This document shows positions 7,539-8,677 of a stretch of DNA of 8,677 nucleotides, in pieces. The notes under the pieces were generated by a model. The model was not told the origin of the DNA, ran no database searches, and worked only from the letters and a program-made list of their open reading frames with translations. Each line of letters begins with the position of its first letter. Positions within the stretch are counted from its first letter, which is position 1. Made by a program: the position numbers and the translations under genes. Source of the stretch: CAYVTV01 sp964526475. Its GTDB lineage: Bacteria > Bacteroidota > Bacteroidia > Bacteroidales > GCA-2748055. The stretch lies in NCBI GenBank assembly GCA_964526475.1, contig CAZGKF010000078.1, positions 1-8,677 of the forward strand. Reading direction: 5' to 3'.

Positions 7539-7952
7539 TCAATCCTGTTTATTAATCTTTTCATTTAGCTGATTGATCAAGGCTTGTTGTCTTCCTATAG
7601 CTTCAAGCAGTATTGGTATTAATGAGAAATAATCTACCTCATATACTCCCTCTTCTGAAGTTGTGACAGCTTCCGGGAAAACCTGTTTTACTTTTTCCGG
7701 TTCCAGTCGTATATAATTTGTTATTACCCTGTACTCCCGATATGACAGATTAAGGGAATCGGCAGGAGAATGACCTGCTAAAGGCAAGGCTTCTTTGATT
7801 TGTGTATCTTCAGAAACTTTGTTTGCAGCATTAAGACTGTTCAGAAGTTCTATCTTCTCCAACACCATCTCCCCGGTGTAGATTTGATTCTGACTGTACA
7901 CAATACCTGAAAACAGGACTGACAAAAAAATTAGTGTAAAAATTACTTTCAT
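7539..7952 (-). CDS. Small exported protein ending in a tail-fibre chaperone (S74-like) C-terminal motif
   Basis: This 137-residue protein has a signal peptide (1-20, VYS before Gln21) and a short variable region. Residues 79-125 read NYIRLEPEKVKQVFPEAV, then YEVDYFSLIPILLEAIGRQQ, followed by a coiled coil to the end (ALINQLNEKI). The FPE-V and VDY-LIP-L-EAI pattern is the C-terminal half of the intramolecular chaperone domain of tail spikes and endosialidases (peptidase S74-like), which trimerises fibres. The fibre body and the cleavage-site portion are absent, so this looks like a stand-alone trimerisation piece. The gene precedes the 402-residue fibre-like gene on the same strand by 138 bp, and the two may share a transcript and work together. 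No T9SS sorting domain is present. The family call is by pattern only. Confidence 0.8.
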   Translation of the reverse strand: MKVIFTLIFLSVLFSGIVYSQNQIYTGEMVLEKIELLNSLNAANKVSEDTQIKEALPLAGHSPADSLNLSYREYRVITNYIRLEPEKVKQVFPEAVTTSEEGVYEVDYFSLIPILLEAIGRQQALINQLNEKINKQD

Positions 7953-7984
7953 GATTTTTTGATTTAGATTTAATACTGATGACG

Positions 7985-8014
7985 CAAAGATTTATTTGTG
8001 CATAGTTTATCCAA
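7985..8014 (-). promoter_or_regulatory. Candidate Bacteroidota-type promoter for the exported-protein cluster
   Basis: On the minus strand AATCTTTG (7992 to 7985) matches TAnnTTTG at seven of eight positions. TTGG (8014 to 8011) stands 18 bases upstream, a normal spacing for the primary sigma factor of Bacteroidota. The -7 element lies about 33 bases before the ATG at 7952, leaving a short 5' leader. It is the best promoter match I found upstream of the cluster. It has not been tested against chance occurrence. Confidence 0.4.
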
Positions 8015-8242
8015 TTAATAATGCAAGTCAATCCTCATTTTTTAGGATATTTCAACTATTTTTACACGTACGCCCTCCATAAATGGAATTATTTACAGCA
8101 ATCCTTTATTCATAGGGCTTTCGAGGGGATTTGTCTGAAGATGGGTGATGCTTTATTTATACAGGTATCTGATACCCAAAGTGTACTTTCAGAGGAACAA
8201 AATATTGAATGTAAAGCAGTTAACGAAATATCCAACAGATAC

Positions 8243-8276
8243 ATTGGCTTGCAATATTTTTCAAACGGCAAGCAAT
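8243..8276 (-). terminator. Weak hairpin just after the HTH gene stop
   Basis: GCTTGC (8247-8252) pairs with GCAAGC (8268-8273), and ATT/AAT extend the stem past a bulged G at 8246; the loop is 15 bases. It begins a few bases after the stop codon at 8279-8281. No run of T follows in the direction of transcription and the loop is long, so termination by this hairpin is doubtful. Confidence 0.2.
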
Positions 8277-8278
8277 AA

Positions 8279-8470
8279 TTATTTAAGAATACATTTTCTG
8301 AAGGCGATGCAAACAATCTCGCAGGCATTCTTTGCACCAAGTTTTTCCTGTATATTTTTTCTGTGTGTAATGACAGTAGTCCCGGAGATATGCAGTTTAT
8401 TTGATATCTCAGTTATTGTAAACCCGTCTGATATAAGAACGAGCACTTCGAATTCTCTGGGAGTAAGCAT
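8279..8470 (-). CDS. Stand-alone LuxR/GerE-type helix-turn-helix DNA-binding protein
   Basis: All 63 residues belong to one GerE-type HTH domain. It opens at once with MLTPREFEVLVLISDG, continues TITEISNKLHIS (scaffold helix) and GTTVITHRKNIQEKLGAKN (recognition helix and following turn), and ends ACEIVCIAFRKCILK. These match the LTPRE, EIS-L-IS, TV--H and KLG-N hallmarks of the family. NarL/FixJ-type regulators normally carry a receiver or other sensory domain of over 100 residues before this part; here an in-frame TAA at 8492-8494 rules it out, and other upstream frames show no receiver motif. It is either a natural single-domain regulator like GerE or the remnant of a larger one. It is the first gene read on this strand, but a 326-bp gap and a separate candidate promoter argue against an operon with the exported proteins. 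Its target is unknown. Confidence 0.8.
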   Translation of the reverse strand: MLTPREFEVLVLISDGFTITEISNKLHISGTTVITHRKNIQEKLGAKNACEIVCIAFRKCILK

Positions 8471-8490
8471 AATCAGAATCTTTTCTGATT
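8471..8490 (-). promoter_or_regulatory. Perfect 8-bp hairpin abutting the HTH start codon
   Basis: AATCAGAA (8471-8478) and TTCTGATT (8483-8490) are exact reverse complements around a 4-base loop. On the transcript the loop is AAGA and the AUG follows the stem directly. The ribosome landing site would therefore be paired or in the loop. This could restrain translation, or the DNA dyad could be an operator, for example for autoregulation. The pairing is seen directly; its function is inferred. Confidence 0.5.
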
Positions 8491-8507
8491 CTTAATTCCA
8501 AAAAACA

Positions 8508-8537
8508 GGAAAATCTTACCCGGAAAAATGGAAAAAT
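8508..8537 (-). repeat. Three short ATTTT(T)CC repeats upstream of the HTH gene
   Basis: On the minus strand ATTTTTCC occurs twice in direct tandem (8537-8530 and 8529-8522), and a shorter copy, ATTTTCC, follows at 8514-8508. Repeated short boxes between a likely promoter and a regulator gene can be protein binding sites. In such AT-rich DNA they can also arise by slippage, so function is uncertain. Confidence 0.4.
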
Positions 8538-8544
8538 GTAAATA

Positions 8545-8553
8545 CCCCCCCCC
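8545..8553. repeat. Homopolymer of nine C (nine G on the coding strand)
   Basis: A run of nine C interrupts otherwise AT-rich DNA about 75 bases upstream of the HTH start. Runs of this length can change by slippage and, when placed in a promoter, alter expression. They are also frequent sites of sequencing error, so the exact length should be treated with caution. Confidence 0.6.
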
Positions 8554-8577
8554 TTATTTATACATATTCTAAATAAG
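8553..8577. promoter_or_regulatory. Perfect 8-bp dyad, possible operator
   Basis: CTTATTTA (8553-8560) and TAAATAAG (8570-8577) are exact reverse complements around nine bases. The centre-to-centre distance is 17 bases, between one and two helical turns, and the left arm touches the C9 run. Dyads like this often bind dimeric regulators, and LuxR-type HTH proteins act as dimers, so autoregulation by the 63-residue protein is conceivable. The arms contain only one G or C each, so a chance dyad cannot be excluded. In the remaining bases up to 8677 I see no gene or other signal. Confidence 0.35.
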
Positions 8578-8677
8578 AAATCACTTATGATCTGTTGAAC
8601 CCCTCATGCCATAGGCGTTAACTTAAGGAATTTATTATACGCAATTATCTGATTATTTAGATGTTGAGATTGCCTTC

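Larger units (their letters stand above)
7953..8278. other. Gene-less interval between the 137-residue gene and the HTH gene
   Basis: This 326-base stretch holds the candidate promoter at 7985-8014 and a weak hairpin at 8243-8276. Several short open frames cross it on both strands, including an 85-codon frame on the plus strand (8021-8278). None encodes a recognisable motif, signal peptide or family, and they overlap each other antisense, so I call none of them. No tRNA or other RNA gene is seen. Confidence 0.5.

Noticed and set aside
8021..8495. Overlapping 66-116-codon frames on both strands around the HTH gene
   Set aside because: They conflict with each other and with the clear HTH frame, and none carries a recognisable motif.
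8491..8677. Missing receiver domain of the HTH regulator in another frame
   Set aside because: All minus-strand frames here contain stops and no receiver-type motif, so a simple frameshift does not restore a full regulator.

Overview
The window suggests a member of the Bacteroidota. It has AT-rich intergenic DNA, signal peptides ending in Asn-Ser-Gln, Asn-Gly-Gln or Gly-Gln, a type IX secretion (T9SS) C-terminal sorting domain, a YadA-head-like repeat protein with the 'SDYVF...KHLPDVP' tail common in that phylum, and promoters that at best resemble TTG/TAnnTTTG. No sequence here identifies the genus. Every gene I can support is on the minus strand, so the genes are read from high to low coordinates.

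From the right edge: about 190 bases of non-coding DNA (8471-8677) hold a perfect 8-bp dyad, a run of nine G (minus strand), three ATTTT(T)CC repeats and a perfect hairpin abutting a start codon. They precede a 63-residue stand-alone LuxR/GerE-type helix-turn-helix protein (8279-8470). A gene-less gap with a plausible Bacteroidota promoter follows (7953-8278). Then come four exported proteins on the same strand: a 137-residue protein ending like the chaperone domain of phage tail fibres (7539-7952); a 402-residue protein with eight 16-17-residue YadA-head-like repeats and a coiled-coil tail (6192-7400); a 227-residue protein with a PKD-like segment, a lone YD-type peptide and a T9SS sorting domain (5467-6150); and a giant protein of at least 1796 residues that runs off the left edge (1-5388).

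The giant protein is the main content. In order it has a signal peptide, a small Bacteroidota beta motif, an SpvB-like domain, seven calcium-type DxNGDGxxD motifs expected to form a beta-propeller, a TcdB-middle-like segment, a long YD/Rhs region and an Rhs-associated core ending in DPGG. A variable C-terminal tail follows, cut by the window end. This is the layout of the TcB plus TcC parts of insecticidal Tc toxins in one exported chain. No toxin domain is recognisable in the visible tail, and any immunity gene would lie beyond position 1.

The last three genes are separated by 41 and 78 bp and probably form an operon; the 137-residue gene is 138 bp further upstream and may be co-transcribed. 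My reading (inference) is a cell-surface or secreted cassette built around the Rhs shell, with two fibre-like proteins and a T9SS-anchored companion. The HTH protein is a possible but unproven local regulator.
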